Below are positions 45,057 to 53,754 of a stretch of 64,000 bases of DNA, piece by piece; the stretch's first letter is position 1; every line of letters begins with the position of its first letter. Position numbers and translations under genes: made by a program. Below the pieces are notes generated by a model, which saw nothing but the letters and a program-made list of their open reading frames with translations, made no database searches and was not told the DNA's origin. Source of the stretch: DATFMP01 sp035266845 (lineage in GTDB: Bacteria; SAR324; JACQKK01); the NCBI GenBank assembly GCA_035266845.1, contig DATFMP010000097.1, forward strand, positions 85,313-149,312, read 5' to 3'.

Positions 45057-45623
45057 ATGAGCCGCATCCCCGAGCTGAGCCCCGAATCCATGACCGACGA
45101 GCAGCGCGCCGTGGCGGACGAGATTGTCTCCGGGCCGCATCGCCGCATCGTGGGCCCCTATCCCGCGTGGCTGCAGAGTCCCGATCTGGCCCGGCGCGCC
45201 CGCTCTCTCAGCGAGTTCATCCGCTTCCGCTCTTCCCTGCCGCGCCACCTATCCGAGTTGGCCATCCTGGTCGCGGGCAGCTTCTGGCGCGCGGAGTTCG
45301 AGTTCTACGCGCACAGCATCCTGGCCAAGGAGGCCGGGGTGGACGAGGCGGTCATCGCCGCCCTGGCCCAGCAGCGCCGCCCGCCATTCCAGCACGAGGA
45401 TGAGGAACTGGTCTATGACGTGTGTTCGCAGCTCTTCGAGACCCGCCGCCTCAGCGAGGCGCTGTACGGGCGCGCCGTGGAGGCGCTAGGCCTGCCCACG
45501 GTGGTGGAACTCGTCGCCACCATCGGCTACTACTCCATGGTCTCGCTCACCCTCAACGCCTTCGACGTGAGCCTGCCTTCCGGCGAGCGTTCCCCCTTTC
45601 CCGACGCCAAGCCGGCCCAGTAG
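45057..45623 (+). CDS. Carboxymuconolactone decarboxylase-family (AhpD-fold) protein
   Basis: 188 residues with the family's helical core: LSEFIRFRSSLPRHLSELAILVAGSFWRAEFEF, then YAHSILAKEAGVDEAVI. The His is kept but the CxxC of AhpD is absent, so this is the non-thiol branch (decarboxylase- or carboxymuconolactone-like). Role unknown; members often trimerise or hexamerise. ATG 45057 has GAGG just upstream; another ATG four codons earlier is possible. Confidence 0.85.
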   Translation: MSRIPELSPESMTDEQRAVADEIVSGPHRRIVGPYPAWLQSPDLARRARSLSEFIRFRSSLPRHLSELAILVAGSFWRAEFEFYAHSILAKEAGVDEAVIAALAQQRRPPFQHEDEELVYDVCSQLFETRRLSEALYGRAVEALGLPTVVELVATIGYYSMVSLTLNAFDVSLPSGERSPFPDAKPAQ

Positions 45624-45921
45624 GCCGGGAGTCTCGCCCTGCCCCCTTCACCACAGCGTGGAGAAGGGGGGATGAGGCTCAAGCCGATAGGTTGAGCAAC
45701 GGGCCCTCATCCCTATCTCTCCCTGGATTTCGGCTGTGGAGTGATGGGGCTGGTAGCCCCACGGCTTGGAGTCGTTGCACGGGTGGCGCTGACACAGCCC
45801 ACGCGGTGTGGGGCCGCACTGCTACATTGGTAGGCGTAACTGCGGGGGAAGGCCGCTGCACGGCGCCGCCCCACTCCACCAGGGGAGCGGGGCGGCGGCA
45901 CGTGAGCGTCGGGAGGGGCCG
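45624..45921. other. Convergent intergenic region with repeat-like sequence
   Basis: 298 bp between the converging carboxymuconolactone-type and MBL genes. The first part (CCCCCTTCACCACAGCGTGGAGAAGG region, about 45642-45671) resembles the dispersed CTCACCCCC..GGGGGATGAG repeat class; a similar ATCTCACCCCCGACTCCC occurs at 26911-26928. No gene supported. Confidence 0.35.
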
Positions 45922-46764
45922 CTAGAAGTCGCGGGTGTCGCCCGGCTTCATGACGATCTCGCGGTTCTGCATCTTGTACTTGCCCAGCGCCGTCTTGAAC
46001 TCGGCAGGCGTACCGGCCAGCAGCCCGAAGGTGCCGTAGTGCATGGGGATCACATGGGTCGGCTTCACCCAGTCCACCGCCAGCGCGGCGCGCACGGGAT
46101 CCATGGTGAAGTGGCCGCCGATGCAGGCCAGCATGAGGTCGATGTGGTGGAACATGGGGATGAGCTTCATGTCCTCGAACACATCGGTATCGCCGGTGTG
46201 GTAGATCGTCGGGCCGCCCTTGATCATGATCACGTAACCCACCGGATTGCCGCTCGTGACCGCACCGGGCTGTCCCGGCGCCGGCGCGGGAATGCTCGGC
46301 GGCGTCAGCTCGGAGCCGTGGATGGCGTTGACGATCAGCACCTTGGCGCCCACCTTGGGCAGGTCAATAGTGCCGCCGACGTTGCCGCCCGTAGCCGCCG
46401 TGGCCTGCTTCTCCGGGTAGCCCAGCATGGACTTCATGTTGAACTGCAGGCCATAGGGCGCCACCAGGATGGCCCCGGTCTTCTTGGCGATCTCTACCGC
46501 ATTGCCCACGTGGTCGCGATGCCCGTGGGTAATCAGGATGTAGTCCACCCGGCCCAGCTCGGCGATCGAGTTCTTGTCCGGGTTGGTGGGCACGGTCAGC
46601 CAGGGGTCGATCAGGATCACGCCGCCCGAGGGCGTCACGATCTTCCAGGCCGACTGGCCGTACCAGTGCAGCTCGGTCTTGGCCTGGGCCCCCAATGCGC
46701 CAAAGCATAGCATCACGGCCGCCACCAGCGCGGCACTCGCCAAACGTCGCATGGCTCGCAACAT
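45922..46764 (-). CDS. Exported metal-dependent hydrolase, MBL fold (UPF0173/YtkL-like)
   Basis: 280 residues. Signal peptide ends in LGAQA (about residue 28). Metallo-beta-lactamase metal site THGHRDH (His80, His82, Asp84, His85), with GDTD and GGHFTMDPVRAA further on. Length and the TELHWYGQSAWKI start fit the UPF0173 group, whose substrate is unknown. A Pro/Gly insertion (about 165-180) is extra. ATG 46764 is chosen because it yields a standard signal peptide; upstream codons do not. Confidence 0.87.
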   Translation of the reverse strand: MLRAMRRLASAALVAAVMLCFGALGAQAKTELHWYGQSAWKIVTPSGGVILIDPWLTVPTNPDKNSIAELGRVDYILITHGHRDHVGNAVEIAKKTGAILVAPYGLQFNMKSMLGYPEKQATAATGGNVGGTIDLPKVGAKVLIVNAIHGSELTPPSIPAPAPGQPGAVTSGNPVGYVIMIKGGPTIYHTGDTDVFEDMKLIPMFHHIDLMLACIGGHFTMDPVRAALAVDWVKPTHVIPMHYGTFGLLAGTPAEFKTALGKYKMQNREIVMKPGDTRDF

Positions 46765-47033
46765 AGTTGCCTCTCTCACGAAATGCAGGCGAAGGGTCGG
46801 CCCAGCCCGCTTCCCCGAACGGGCCGACGGTACGAAGAGTCCGCACAGGATACACAAATCGTTCGACATTCAATAGATGGGGTGTCCGAATTCGTCCGCA
46901 TTGTCCGGCTGCGTCGGTGGCGCCTCCGAGGCATCATGGACGGGGCGGCAGGGTGCTCCTGGAGCGGCCTTCAGGCCGACACCGCAAGAATTGCGAAACG
47001 AAGCCGATCGGGGCGGAGGGAACGGGCTCCGGA

Positions 47034-47822
47034 CTAGCCGTAGGGATCGAAGCCGGCGCCACGATCCGCGAAGGGCCGCTCGCCGACCAGCTTCCAGCGC
47101 TTGCCCTCCGGGTGCCAGAGTTGGCCGTGGCTGGCGCCGTCGAAGTGCTCGATAAGGTGGCCGGAATCGTTGACGAGGGCCCACAGCAGGCGCCCGTCGC
47201 GGTCCATCAGCAGGTCGTTGAGGCAGGTGTTGTCCTGCGGGGTGCCGATGCCGGGCCCCTGCCAAGCCTCGCCCATGGTCATGCCGGTGAGGGACGAGAT
47301 GAGGCCGCGGTTGACCCCGCCGTGGGCCACGATGAGCACGTTGCGGTGTACGGCCTCCAGGATTACCTCCTGGAACCAGTGCGTGACGCGGTTCTGCACA
47401 TCGAGCCAGCTCTCGCCGCCGGGGGAGCGGAAGGTCATGGGGTCGTGCCCGTCCATGGCGGCCCGCCATTCCGAGTGGGGCCGGCCCTGCAGCATGCCCA
47501 GGTGTATCTCCCGCAGGTCGTCCGGGAAGTGCAGCGGCAGCGTGCGGTCACCCGGGCGCGGCGCCAGCACGAAGGCCATTGTCATCACGGCGCGTTCCAG
47601 CGGGCTGGCGTAGACGGCGTCCAGGGGCCGTGCCGCCAGGGCCTCGCCCAGCAGCCGCGCCTGGTGCATGCCGGCTTCGGTGAGCCGCCCGTAGGTGGGG
47701 TCCTGGCCCTGCACCACGTGTCCGCGATTCTGGAAGGTCTCGCCGTGGCGCACCAGGGCGATGCGAATGGTATCGTCGCGCTCCAGCAGCGCGGCCGGGG
47801 GCTGGGGCTTGGCTGGCGTCAT
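47034..47822 (-). CDS. Histidine phosphatase superfamily (phosphoglycerate mutase-like) protein
   Basis: 262 residues. The phosphohistidine motif is LVRHGETF (Arg25, His26, Gly27). YASPLERAVMTM, DLREIHLGMLQGR and the second His in IVAHGGVNRG complete the active site. Likely a cytoplasmic small-molecule or sugar phosphatase; the substrate is not assignable. ATG 47822 is chosen to remove a basic low-complexity extension. Confidence 0.86.
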   Translation of the reverse strand: MTPAKPQPPAALLERDDTIRIALVRHGETFQNRGHVVQGQDPTYGRLTEAGMHQARLLGEALAARPLDAVYASPLERAVMTMAFVLAPRPGDRTLPLHFPDDLREIHLGMLQGRPHSEWRAAMDGHDPMTFRSPGGESWLDVQNRVTHWFQEVILEAVHRNVLIVAHGGVNRGLISSLTGMTMGEAWQGPGIGTPQDNTCLNDLLMDRDGRLLWALVNDSGHLIEHFDGASHGQLWHPEGKRWKLVGERPFADRGAGFDPYG

Positions 47823-48149
47823 GACCTTGGGCGCTCGTCGCGGATGCCGGTTGGTTCGGTAGCCACGCTGGTTCGAGAAAGGGTCCGGCCTACCCGCGCA
47901 TCGGGTGGCCAAGCCGGGGATATAGCCAGGATGACACGGAAGCGACCGCGCGATCCAGGCCGCGGCGCGGGATGTCTCCCGCCGCGGGCCTACCCCGCAT
48001 GCGCGCCGGCCGCCGGCGATGCTTGAGCGGCCGGGGCGATCCCGCTATCCTCAGCCCATCGTTGCGGAGCCATGGTTCGCGCCCGGCCCGCCACCGCCGC
48101 GAGCAGCTCGCGCGGCGCATCCCCTGACCCGTCTGCCCCGAGTCCGCCC
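47823..48149. other. Divergent gap before hemF
   Basis: Holds the promoters of the leftward phosphatase gene and of hemF. An interrupted G+C stem (GCGGCGCGGG with CCCGCCGCGGG, about 47967-47993) is present. An in-frame ATG at 48072 would extend HemF by 26 Ala/Ser/Pro-rich residues. No other gene seen. Confidence 0.35.
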
Positions 48150-49064
48150 ATGCCCGAGCTGAGCGCCACCGACCACGGCCACCGCACCGCGCAGGCCCTG
48201 CTGGAGCTGCAGGCTCGGCTCTGCGAGCGCCTGGGCGCCGCGGACGGCCACGCCTTCGGCCGCGACGAATGGCAGCGCGCCGAGGGCGGGGGGGGCATCG
48301 CGCGGGCGCTGGAAGGCGGCGGGGTGTTCGAAAAGGGCGGCGTGCTCTACTCGGCCATCAACGGCCGTGACATCCCGCCCGTGGTGCTGGCCGAGCACCC
48401 GGACGTGCAGCCGGGCACGCCCTACTTCGCCACGGGCGTCTCGCTGATCCTGCACCCGCACAATCCGTACGTGCCCACGGTGCACTTCAACGTGCGCTAC
48501 TTCGAGGTGGGCGAGGTGTTCTGGTATGGCGGGGGCATGGACCTGACGCCGTACTACTCTTTCCGCGAGGACTGCATCCACTTCCACCGCACCATCAAGG
48601 CCGCCTGCGACCGCTTCGACCCCGACTACTATCCGCGCTTCAAGCCCTGGTGCGACCGCTACTTCTACCTCAAGCACCGCGAGGAGCCGCGCGGTATCGG
48701 CGGCATCTTCTTCAACTACCTGCGCGACGACCGCGCGCGGGGCCTGGACTACGTGCTGGCCCTGGGGGAGGCGTTCCTGGCGGCCTATCTGCCCATCGTG
48801 GAGCGGCGCCGGGACGTGCCCTTCGGCGAGCGGGAGCGCGACTTCCAGTGCTACCGGCGGGGGCGCTACGTGGAGTTCAACCTGATCTATGACCAAGGCA
48901 CGCTGTTCGGGCTGCAGTCCGGGGGCCGCACGGAATCCATCCTGGTCTCCCTGCCCCCTGTCGTGCGCTGGCGCTACGACTGGCATCCCGAGCCGGGCAG
49001 CTCGGAGGAGGCGTTGCAGCGCGACTTCCTGCCCCCGCAGGACTGGGCCGCGCTGAAGCCCTGA
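48150..49064 (+). CDS. hemF: Oxygen-dependent coproporphyrinogen-III oxidase
   Basis: About 304 residues (E. coli HemF 299). Blocks LILHPHNPYVPTVHFNVRYF, WYGGGMDLTPYY, RGIGGIFFNY, RGRYVEFNLIYDQGT and GRTESILVSLPP are diagnostic. It converts coproporphyrinogen III to protoporphyrinogen IX in haem synthesis, using oxygen. ATG 48150 matches the family N-terminus; an in-frame ATG at 48072 is an alternative. A likely intrinsic terminator follows at 49086. Confidence 0.95.
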   Translation: MPELSATDHGHRTAQALLELQARLCERLGAADGHAFGRDEWQRAEGGGGIARALEGGGVFEKGGVLYSAINGRDIPPVVLAEHPDVQPGTPYFATGVSLILHPHNPYVPTVHFNVRYFEVGEVFWYGGGMDLTPYYSFREDCIHFHRTIKAACDRFDPDYYPRFKPWCDRYFYLKHREEPRGIGGIFFNYLRDDRARGLDYVLALGEAFLAAYLPIVERRRDVPFGERERDFQCYRRGRYVEFNLIYDQGTLFGLQSGGRTESILVSLPPVVRWRYDWHPEPGSSEEALQRDFLPPQDWAALKP

Positions 49065-49085
49065 TCCGGCCGATTTGCAGCCGAA

Positions 49086-49108
49086 AGTCTCATCATGGAG
49101 ACTCTTTT
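49086..49108 (+). terminator. Intrinsic terminator of hemF
   Basis: AGTCTC - ATCATG - GAGACT stem-loop followed by CTTTT, 21 bp after the hemF stop. The stem is short but has the T-run expected of a factor-independent terminator. Confidence 0.6.
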
Positions 49109-49450
49109 AGGCTATTGTATCCAGTAAAATCAGTAGATTGCGCTTTCGATCCAGAGAAATTGTGTGCATACAGTCTCTAATATGAGTTCAATGTCTCGTA
49201 AGTCTACCAATGGAGATGCTGGATTTTGTTAGTCTCCAGGTATGAGTTGCCAACACAAAAACAATAGCCTGTAATTACAGAGTGTTGAAAAGTATTTTTC
49301 GATTTTTTGGAAATGGCCCCCCATTTGCAGAATGCGTAAGTGTTACCGAGTTGGCCCCGGTCAACGAAGGTGACTCGAGCAAGACAGCGGGACGGAAGGT
49401 GATCCCCTCCATTCCCCCAAGCGACCTTCGGTTCGGCTGATTGCGCGCAA
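49109..49450. other. AT-rich non-coding island with inverted repeats
   Basis: By hand count 49081-49320 is about 39% G+C against about two-thirds elsewhere. AGGCTATTGT (49109-49118) and ACAATAGCCT (49261-49270) are perfect inverted repeats spanning 162 bp. Within and after it are repeated GTCTC/GAGAC words and AAATGG-CCCC-CCATTT (49311-49326). The reading frames crossing it show no recognisable domain or clear start. It may be a small-RNA locus, a decayed insertion sequence, or a MITE. The sequence from 49524 to 49791 returns to high G+C and holds only the protease upstream region. Confidence 0.5.
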
Positions 49451-49523
49451 AAAAACAACGTGTAGGTCTTGAGTCGTCTCCCCCCCTTCCCCCAAGTGAC
49501 TCAGGGCCTACACGGTTGTTTTT
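49451..49523. terminator. Long A/T-flanked hairpin (bidirectional terminator or structured RNA end)
   Basis: AAAAACAAC-GTGTAGG-TCTT-GAGTC on the left pairs with GACTC-AGGG-CCTACAC-GGTTGTTTTT on the right: about 25 base pairs counting G-U pairs, one bulged G, and a 22-base C-rich loop. The A-tract/T-tract flanks suit termination in both directions. Its strength is unusual for this window. Confidence 0.6.
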
Positions 49524-49791
49524 CGTGCTCCGGAAAACGCTCGACACGCATCGTCTCGCACCTGCCGTTCCAAGTCCAGTAGCCTGAATCCGCACGCACG
49601 CCGCGCTTGCCGGTGGGCATGGGAAGCGGTTATGTAGCAAGGCAGGGCACACACGCTCCTTGCGGTGTTGTCCTGCCGGGCGGCAGAGGCGGCCGTCCCT
49701 GCGCAACATCTCCGTGCCGATCCATCGCCTGGGAAGCAGGGAAGCTGGCCGGCCCCTGGGCTGCCCGCACCCGTTCGATCCGGTAGAGGCC

Positions 49792-50946
49792 ATGACCCGC
49801 GTCCACGCTCTCCCGTCGTCGCCTGCCCGCCGCCGCTCCGCCCGGCACGGCCTGGGCGCCTGCGTCGTGCTGACCGTGCTCGCGGCGCTGCTGGCCGGGG
49901 CCCTGGGGGGCTGCGAGCGCCATCGCGAGCCGCCACCGCAGTCGCAGACGCCGCCCGCGCTGGTCACGCCCGCCATCACCTCCACGGATGAGGACAACAA
50001 CATCCAGATCTTCAAGCAGGCCGCGCCCGCCGTGGTGTTCATCACCAACAACCAACTGCGGCGCGACCTGCTGACCCTGAACGAGTTCGAGATTCCGCAG
50101 GGCCAGGGCAGCGGCATTGTGTGGAATCAGCAGGGCTACATCGTGACCAACTCGCACGTGGTGGAGGGTGCGGCCAGCATCTCCGTGGGCCTGGAGTCGC
50201 ACACCAACTACCGCGCGAAGCTGGTGGGCATCGCGCGCTCGCTGGACATCGCGGTGCTGCGCATCGATGCGCCCCCGGAAAAGCTCCGGCCGCTGCCCTT
50301 GGGCGATTCCTCCAAGCTGCAGGTGGGGCAGAAGGTGCTGGCGATCGGCAACCCCTTTGGCCTGGACTCCACGCTCACCACCGGCATCGTCAGCGCGCTG
50401 GGACGCGAGATCGCCTCGCCCAACGGCCGGCGCATCCGCGACGTGATCCAGACCGACGCGGCGATCAACCCGGGCAACTCCGGCGGACCGCTGCTGGATT
50501 CGTCCGGGCGCCTGATCGGCATCAACACGGCCATCATCGGCCCCGGCGGCGGCAGCGCGGGCATCGGGTTCGCCGTGCCGATCAACTCCGTGGCCACCGC
50601 GGTGCAGCAGCTCATCGAGCACGGCCGCGTGATCCGCCCCGTGCTGGGCGTGAACGTGGTGGCCGACCGCATCGCGCAAGATCTGGGCATCACGGGGGTC
50701 ATCGTGCTCAGCACCATCCGAGGATCGGGCGCGGCGGAGGCAGGCATTGTGGGCGTGCAGCGCAATCCGGACGGCCAGATCGTCATCAACGACGTGGTCG
50801 TCAAGGTGGACAACTTCACCATCAAGGATAGCGACGACCTGCTCAACGCGCTGGAGCACCACAAGCCCGGCGACACCGTCACCGTGCAGACCCTGCACCG
50901 GGGCAAGGAGAAGACCTTCCAGGTGCGCCTCACCGAGCCGGAGTAG
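49792..50946 (+). CDS. HtrA/DegP-like serine protease, probable lipoprotein
   Basis: 384 residues. The hydrophobic N-terminus ends in GALGGC (Cys about 43), a plausible lipobox. Catalytic triad: His122 (TNSHVVEG), Asp152 (RSLDIAVL), Ser230 (PGNSGGPLL). One C-terminal PDZ domain (about 285-380: GRVIRPVLGVNVV to LHRGKEKTFQVRL), so DegS-like in domain count. A periplasmic quality-control protease. ATG 49792 is selected at the start of the signal sequence. An AT-rich island and a long hairpin lie upstream. Confidence 0.9.
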   Translation: MTRVHALPSSPARRRSARHGLGACVVLTVLAALLAGALGGCERHREPPPQSQTPPALVTPAITSTDEDNNIQIFKQAAPAVVFITNNQLRRDLLTLNEFEIPQGQGSGIVWNQQGYIVTNSHVVEGAASISVGLESHTNYRAKLVGIARSLDIAVLRIDAPPEKLRPLPLGDSSKLQVGQKVLAIGNPFGLDSTLTTGIVSALGREIASPNGRRIRDVIQTDAAINPGNSGGPLLDSSGRLIGINTAIIGPGGGSAGIGFAVPINSVATAVQQLIEHGRVIRPVLGVNVVADRIAQDLGITGVIVLSTIRGSGAAEAGIVGVQRNPDGQIVINDVVVKVDNFTIKDSDDLLNALEHHKPGDTVTVQTLHRGKEKTFQVRLTEPE

Positions 50947-50975
50947 GAGCAGCAACGGCCCTCGGGGTGGTGCCA

Positions 50976-51006
50976 ACAGCAGGTTTCTCGCTGGGCTCGA
51001 AATGAC
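50976..51006. repeat. Half copy of the CGGAATGAC-type repeat
   Basis: CAGCAGGTTTCTCGCTGGGC followed by TCGAAATGAC matches the right half of the element at 62410-62490 (CAGATTTCTCGCTGCGC, TCGGAATGAC) with a few changes. Confidence 0.5.
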
Positions 51007-51168
51007 GGTCGGGTGGCTCCGGCCGGCGGTGCGCGATGCGCGGTGCTTCGGCACCGCGTGACGCGACCCGCCCGATGCCGCCGGTCGCCGGCCCCGCCTT
51101 CCCGGCCCCGCGCGCCGGCGCTACCATGGAAGCAGGGGAGGACGCCCATCCGCGTCGGCGGTGCCGTC

Positions 51169-52296
51169 ATGGTCCGCGAATCGTTGCAGGGGGTGCTGGA
51201 GGGTCTGGCCGCGCCCATGAGCCTGTATCGGGCCGAGGGTGAGGGCCGTGTGCGCTGCGTGGCCTGCGGGCATCGCTGCCTGATCCCCGAGGGCCGCGCC
51301 GGCATCTGCCGGGTGCGCTTCAACCGCGGCGGCGTGCTCTACGGGCCATGGGGCTACGTGGCCGGGCTGCAGAACGATCCCATCGAGAAGAAGCCATTCT
51401 ACCACGCGCTGCCCGGCGCGCGGGCATTGTCCTTCGGGATGCTCGGCTGCAGCTTCCACTGCAGCTTCTGCAACAACTGGGTGAGCAGCCAGGCGCTGAA
51501 GGACCCCCGCGCCGGCACCGAGGTGTTCCCGGTCAGCGCGGTCGAGGTGGTGCAACGCGCGCGGGAGATCGGGGCGCCCATCGTGGCCAGCACGTATAAC
51601 GAACCGCTCATCACGACGGAGTGGGCGATCGAGGTGTTCCGCGCGGCCAAGGCGGCGGGCCTGCGCACCGCCTACGTTTCCAACGGCATGAACACGGACG
51701 AGGCCGTGGCGGCGCTGCGGCCGCACCTGGACCTCTACAAGATCGATCTGAAGTGCTTCGAGGACCGGCACTACCGGCGGCTGGGCGGCACGCTGCAGAA
51801 GGTGCTGGACGGCACCCAGCGCGTATACCGCGCCGGCCTGTGGCTGGAGGTGGTCACGCTGGTGATCCCCGGCTTCAATGATGGCGACGATGAGTTGCGG
51901 GGCGTCGCGGGGTTCCTGGCGGAGCTTTCGCCGGACATTCCCTGGCACGTGATCGCCTTCTATCCGGACTACAAGATGACCGACACGCCGCGCACGCCGG
52001 TCTCCACGCTGCTGCGCGCCTACGAGATCGGCCGCGCGGCGGGGCTGCGCTTCGTGTACCCGGGCAACGTGGGCTGGCAGGTGGGCGGGCGCGAGAGCAC
52101 GTGGTGTCCGCACTGCGGGGCGCTGCTGGTGGAGCGCCATGGTGCCATCACAACCGGCTACCACTTGCAGGACGGGCGTTGTCTGCAGTGTCAGGCCGCG
52201 ATTCCCGGCGTGTGGCACAGTGCGGAATCGCTGGCCGCTACGGCGCCGGGCGGGGGCGGCCTGCGGGGCCGGGGCGCACGGCCGGTCTACGTCTGA
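51169..52296 (+). CDS. AmmeMemoRadiSam-type radical SAM protein (AmrS/PflA-like), copy 1
   Basis: 375 residues. The N-terminal Cys cluster CVACGHRCLIPEGRAGIC precedes the radical SAM motif GCSFHCSFC (Cys94-x3-Cys98-x2-Cys101). STYNEPLITTEW, YVSNGMNTDEA and YKIDLKCF follow, and a C-terminal zinc-ribbon-like pair (WCPHCG ... CLQCQ) ends near residue 343. The family is homologous to pyruvate-formate-lyase activases and normally sits with AMMECR1 (AmrA) and Memo (AmrB) genes; neither is here. Function unresolved. It is 143 bp upstream of a close paralogue. Confidence 0.9.
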   Translation: MVRESLQGVLEGLAAPMSLYRAEGEGRVRCVACGHRCLIPEGRAGICRVRFNRGGVLYGPWGYVAGLQNDPIEKKPFYHALPGARALSFGMLGCSFHCSFCNNWVSSQALKDPRAGTEVFPVSAVEVVQRAREIGAPIVASTYNEPLITTEWAIEVFRAAKAAGLRTAYVSNGMNTDEAVAALRPHLDLYKIDLKCFEDRHYRRLGGTLQKVLDGTQRVYRAGLWLEVVTLVIPGFNDGDDELRGVAGFLAELSPDIPWHVIAFYPDYKMTDTPRTPVSTLLRAYEIGRAAGLRFVYPGNVGWQVGGRESTWCPHCGALLVERHGAITTGYHLQDGRCLQCQAAIPGVWHSAESLAATAPGGGGLRGRGARPVYV

Positions 52297-52439
52297 GCCA
52301 CCCGGCGCCGAAGCGCACCCGCCTTCAATTCGCCGATCCGGCGCGCTAGGCTGGGCATGTGCACAGACCACCCGCGCCCGGGGGGATGCGGGGGCATCCG
52401 CCGATCCGGCCCAGTACGAACGGCGATCCCGACACCGCC

Positions 52440-53555
52440 ATGAATCGCGAGACCCTGCAGGAGCTGCTGGAGCGTCTGGCCGCGCCCATGACGCTGGGCT
52501 GGACGGAGGAGGGCGGCCGCGTGCGGTGCGTGGCCTGCGGCCACCGTTGCCTGATTCCCGAGGGCCACGCCGGCATCTGCAAGGTGCGCTTCAACCGCCG
52601 CGGCGTGCTCTACGGTCCACGGGGCTACGTGGCCGGGCTGCAGGACGATCCCATCGAGAAGAAGCCGTTCTTCCACGCCGTGCCCGGCACGCGGGCGCTT
52701 TCCTTCGGCATGCTCGGCTGCGACTTCCACTGCAGCTATTGCCAGAACTGGGTGACCAGTCAGGCCCTCCGCGACGAAGCGGCGCTGGCCCAGCCCCATG
52801 CCATCAGCGCCGAGGAGATCGTCGTGCACGCCAAGGCCACGGGCGCGCTCACGGTGACCAGCACCTACAACGAGCCCCTCATCACCTCCGAGTGGGCCGT
52901 GGAGGTGTTCAAGCTGGCCCACAATGCGGGGCTCGTGACCAGCTTCGTCTCCAACGGCAACAACACCGAGGAGGCCATCGCCTACCTGCGGCCGCACCTG
53001 GACCTGTACAAGATCGACCTCAAGGGCTTTGACGACAAGCGCTACCGCAAGCTGGGCGGTACGCTGCAGAACGTGCTGGATGGCATCGCGCGGGTGCATG
53101 CCGCCGGCCTGTGGCTGGAGATCGTCACCCTGATCGTGCCCGGTTTCAACGATTCGGATGCCGAGCTGCGGGGTATGGCGGGCTTCCTGGCCGATCTTTC
53201 GCCGGACATCCCCTGGCACGTCACCGCCTTCCACCCGGATTATCGCATGGACGACGTGCGCGGCACGCCCGCGCGCACGCTGCTGCGGGCCTACGAGATC
53301 GGCAAGGCTGCCGGGCTGCGCTACATCTACCCGGGAAACCTGCCCGGTGCTGTGGGCGATACGGAGAGCACCCGCTGCCCCCACTGCGGCGCGCTGCTGG
53401 TGGAGCGCGTGGGCTTCGCCGTGCGGGGCTACGACCTCCAGGATGGTCACTGCCCGCAATGTCAGGCGGCCATCCCGGGATTTTGGCACACCTCTGCCAC
53501 ACTGCCCCGCCTGGAGCGCTCCCGCTCCGCATCCGTCCGGCGCGTCGCCTTCTGA
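52440..53555 (+). CDS. AmmeMemoRadiSam-type radical SAM protein (AmrS/PflA-like), copy 2
   Basis: 371 residues, colinear with the gene just upstream: the radical SAM motif GCDFHCSYC falls on the same residues (94, 98, 101) and CVACGHRCLIPEGHAGIC, YLRPHLDLYKIDLKGF and RCPHCG...CPQCQ are shared. Differences are spread through the protein, so both copies appear maintained. The N- and C-terminal Cys clusters are intact. The 143-bp spacer suggests its own promoter or a long operon leader. Confidence 0.9.
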   Translation: MNRETLQELLERLAAPMTLGWTEEGGRVRCVACGHRCLIPEGHAGICKVRFNRRGVLYGPRGYVAGLQDDPIEKKPFFHAVPGTRALSFGMLGCDFHCSYCQNWVTSQALRDEAALAQPHAISAEEIVVHAKATGALTVTSTYNEPLITSEWAVEVFKLAHNAGLVTSFVSNGNNTEEAIAYLRPHLDLYKIDLKGFDDKRYRKLGGTLQNVLDGIARVHAAGLWLEIVTLIVPGFNDSDAELRGMAGFLADLSPDIPWHVTAFHPDYRMDDVRGTPARTLLRAYEIGKAAGLRYIYPGNLPGAVGDTESTRCPHCGALLVERVGFAVRGYDLQDGHCPQCQAAIPGFWHTSATLPRLERSRSASVRRVAF

Positions 53556-53664
53556 CCGGTATCCGCGCCTGCCCCATCCCGCCAAGCCGCCCGCGGAAGG
53601 CCATGGGGGCTGCGTGGCCATCCCCGCACGGCCTCGTTCAGCGGCCTGCGCTCGGGCCCCGCGG

Positions 53665-53693
53665 TTGACAAGTGGCGGGCATTTTGAATACAC
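53665..53693 (+). promoter_or_regulatory. Candidate sigma-70 promoter of the lytic transglycosylase gene
   Basis: Consensus -35 TTGACA (53665-53670), 17 bp spacer, then ATACAC (53688-53693) as a weak -10. The region is locally A+T-rich (ATTTTGAATACACAGAG). The gene's ribosome site AAGGAGG is at 53745. Confidence 0.45.
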
Positions 53694-53754
53694 AGAGCAC
53701 GAGCGTAGGGGTCCGGGAAACGAGCGCGTCACCAGCGAAGCGATAAGGAGGCAC

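Noticed and set aside
49204..49458. Leftward 84-codon frame in the AT-rich island
   Set aside because: No recognisable domain or ribosome site, and it spans palindromes. A faint transposase-like feel could not be supported.
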